Below, piece by piece: positions 62,221-64,000 of a stretch of DNA of 64,000 nucleotides. The stretch is from contig QPFY01000005.1 in the NCBI GenBank assembly GCA_003665825.1, forward strand, positions 496,001 to 560,000, read 5' to 3'. The stretch comes from Microbotryum silenes-acaulis (Eukaryota > Basidiomycota > Microbotryomycetes > Microbotryales > Microbotryaceae). Position 1 is the stretch's first letter, and each line of letters starts with the position of its first letter. The position numbers and the translations under genes were made by a program. The notes beneath the pieces were generated by a model. The model had not been told where the DNA came from and did not search any database. It was given only the letters and a program-made list of their open reading frames with translations.

Positions 62221-62259
62221 GTTCGCTCTCGCAACGGTTCTGACTGAAGTGTCATTCAG
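62221..62259. repeat. 39-bp direct repeat, copy 2
   Basis: Exact second copy of 62160-62198, separated from it by 22 bases (GTGAGTTGTCATTATATCTA then TT). Confidence 0.9.
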
Positions 62260-63250
62260 TGCGAGATACATAGCGTCCCAAATCCATCATACTGAGCAAA
62301 CCCTTATACCTACCATAAATACGAGTCAGTATCTCCCAATGACGCTAGCAACATTTAGTAATATGTGTCCACTAGTATGTGTCCATGAAGGGCGTAGTTC
62401 TAGACCTGGGTCCTGATAGGCTGGAGGGTACATCAGTGGGTCTGCTATTCTGGCTGAAGGGTCGGCGATTATCGTCGATCCGCGAGTGATTTCCGACAAG
62501 TCGAAACTTCACTCAGTTGGGTGGGTATCGTGTCGACAGGCGAGCCCCTGGATTCAATTGGCGTGGACAATTTTTTGAGACATGCTAAATAGGACAAGCC
62601 GAGGCGAAGAACTCTGCAGGACGGTGATCACCGCGGAATCCGGACTCATGTGACAAGCCACTTTCCTAGAAAACACCGCTTTGATCCAACAATGCTTGGA
62701 GGTAGGGCTAGCAGAAAGTTCGGCCTCAGTCTCTAGTACATCGCGTGCTCGCCGAGACCCTGAAGGGCTGTCGAGATGAAAACTCCTTGTTGTCGAAAAG
62801 TTCCAGCCCCTGACCTCGCGGATACGTCACTGCACAGCAATTAAAGCAAGGCTGGGCCAGCTTTGAGTACTCAAGTTTACACTGCTTCATCTGTACTCAA
62901 AGTTACACTGCTACTGTCGAGATGGCCGCGGACGCCAGGACCCCCCGCGGCCTTGAACCGACTCGGGTTCCGCGGCTGCGAAAAATAGGCTCACCGCATC
63001 ACAGTTTTACAGTTGTTCCATGACATGCGCCAGAATCTCAAGGCAACAACCTGGAGCAATTGAGCTACATCTGCGCTCGATGCTGGGGAGCGCGTTGACC
63101 CATGCATACAAAGTGCTTGGCGGCTGGCACGGTCTCACTGAGGGTTCGAAACACCGAAAACGCCCGCGGCCCTGGCGACCTCGGCTTGGCGATGTGGGGC
63201 CTGCGATCGCCGAGCATGATGTTGCAAACCATGACCGAGTCTCGTATATT

Positions 63251-64000
63251 TCAAGCTAGCTCAAAGGATTCGCAATTCGTCACACATCCTGCGTTGTCAG
63301 ACTGACGAGGTCCCCAACCTTGATCGAAGGCCTGACGCCCTCGGGACTTCGACTTAGATCCTTCCTCCAAATCATATGCGTGCCTAATCAAGCAACAGTT
63401 CATTAGGATCCTGATCAACCTTATGTCAAGCGTCCTGAATAGCTCACCAAATTCGATCCTTCCCTTAATCGACTTCCTCCTCCTCGCCAACGTATTGAAA
63501 GGTTCGTTCGTCTTGATCCCCGTCTCTTGATGGACGCCAATCATCAAACATCGCCTACATGCCCCTAGAGCTTGAAATAATTTGTCCCCGATACGGAGGA
63601 GGTCGATCGAGTCTTCGAAGAAAGGTGGTAGGTCGATGTCCTCGTCATCGTCATCGGCGCGGGAGGGGTCGGCGTTCGAGGTGGTGAGCTCAAAGTTGGC
63701 TCTGAAACAAGCTGATGAGATCGATGTGGGGGAGGTCGATGAGTGGCCCGATTCGTTCGAGATCCATTCGTTTACTCGTTTCGTGGAAGAGGAGCTGATG
63801 AGGAGGAAAGGCGATTCGTTGGAGAGCAGGAGGGGTCGAGGTGGTCCTTCGAAATGCGCATGTCGTGAAGACGTCGTCGAGCCTGACGGGAATCGACGTA
63901 GTTGACATTCGAGGCCGAGGAAGGTTGAGAACCATAGGTCGAGATGGGTGTCGACATGTTGTGTCGATACGAGATCACCGCACAGTTGAGCTTCTCGAGT
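63251..64000 (-). CDS. Unknown protein, 3' part (gene runs off the right edge)
   Basis: Two minus-strand exons: one from beyond the window edge to about 63783, joined through a GTAAAC donor and TTTCAG acceptor (near 63702) to a frame that ends at 63251. Readable pieces are STYGSQPSSASNVNYVD, ANFELTTSNADPSRADDDDE, DIDLPPFFEDSIDLLRIGDK, ACRRCLMIGVHQETGIK and IEFGELFRTLDIRLIRILMN. No family recognised. The N-terminus and probably further exons lie outside. The extreme C-terminus (SKSRGRQAFDQ onward) could instead be intronic. Composition is protein-like, so I regard it as a real gene of unknown function. Confidence 0.5.
   Translation of the reverse strand, partial: TREAQLCGDLVSTQHVDTHLDLWFSTFLGLECQLRRFPSGSTTSSRHAHFEGPPRPLLLSNESPFLLISSSSTKRVNEWISNESGHSSTSPTSISSACFRANFELTTSNADPSRADDDDEDIDLPPFFEDSIDLLRIGDKLFQALGACRRCLMIGVHQETGIKTNEPFNTLARRRKSIKGRIEFGELFRTLDIRLIRILMNCCLIRHAYDLEEGSKSKSRGRQAFDQGWGPRQSDNAGCVTNCESFELA

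Larger units (their letters stand above)
61976..63250. other. Intergenic region with short direct repeat
   Basis: About 1.3 kb without a supported gene. It contains a 39-base exact direct repeat (62160-62198, 62221-62259). A GC-rich palindromic stretch (CCCCGCGGCC...GGTTCCGCGGC) lies near 62940-62975. No tRNA-like cloverleaf was found on inspection. Confidence 0.45.

Noticed and set aside
62930..62980. GC-rich palindrome as a DNA-transposon end or attachment site
   Set aside because: The arms are short and imperfect, with no TSD or partner sequence in the window.

Overview
The window is nuclear DNA from a fungus, most likely a basidiomycete yeast-like lineage (Pucciniomycotina or Microbotryomycetes-like is my best guess; this is inference). 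The evidence is compact genes packed on both strands, many short introns (about 50 to 90 bases), moderately high GC, Ty1/copia LTR retrotransposons, and fungus-specific families (VID27, UPF0658 Golgi protein, FRM2-type nitroreductase, PTR2, YKT6). All exon structures were worked out by hand from reading frame, splice sites and family knowledge, and each complete model keeps phase from ATG to stop. Layout: 0.6-2.5 kb, a HAD sugar/glycerol phosphatase (-) carrying an unusual RRxS-rich insert; 2.5-6.4 kb, gene-poor with a MITE-like inverted repeat; 6.4-11.4 kb, an intact copia element with identical LTRs; 11.4-14.7 kb, gene-poor with a 168-bp direct repeat and a pyrimidine tract; 14.7-16.5 kb, a GT92-type glycosyltransferase (-); 18.2-20.2 kb, eIF3d (-); 21.2-22.1 kb, FRM2/HBN1-like nitroreductase (+); 22.4-23.6 kb, TRAX (-); 23.9-26.2 kb, pyruvate dehydrogenase E1 beta (+); 28.1-30.6 kb, PTR2 peptide transporter (+); 31.6-32.2 kb, a small unknown protein (+); 33.0-40.4 kb, a RAD54-like gene (-) split by a second, nearly intact copia element (34.3-39.4 kb) and carrying damaged ATPase motifs. 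Then come a broken ORF (40.5-41.4 kb), UPF0658 (-), an intronless JmjC protein (+), YKT6 (-), BUD31 (+), mitochondrial uS15 (-), VID27 (+) and DDI1 (+). The right end holds a decayed copia gag, a 5'-truncated GMC oxidoreductase pseudogene, an intact secreted GMC oxidoreductase and the 3' part of an unknown gene. Most genes are unrelated housekeeping functions: translation (eIF3d, uS15m), splicing (BUD31), membrane fusion (YKT6), vacuolar/proteasomal turnover (VID27, DDI1), central carbon metabolism (PDB1) and nucleic-acid processing (TRAX). They form no pathway cluster; the visible organisation is divergent pairs sharing promoters (eIF3d/FRM2, TRAX/PDB1, UPF0658/JmjC, YKT6/BUD31, uS15m/VID27). 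The most notable story is the RAD54-like locus: a young LTR element sits inside a conserved helicase exon with its 5-bp target duplication intact, and the host gene also shows degenerate Walker A and motif III residues. I found no CRISPR array, no convincing tRNA or rRNA, and no clear novel defence-like system.
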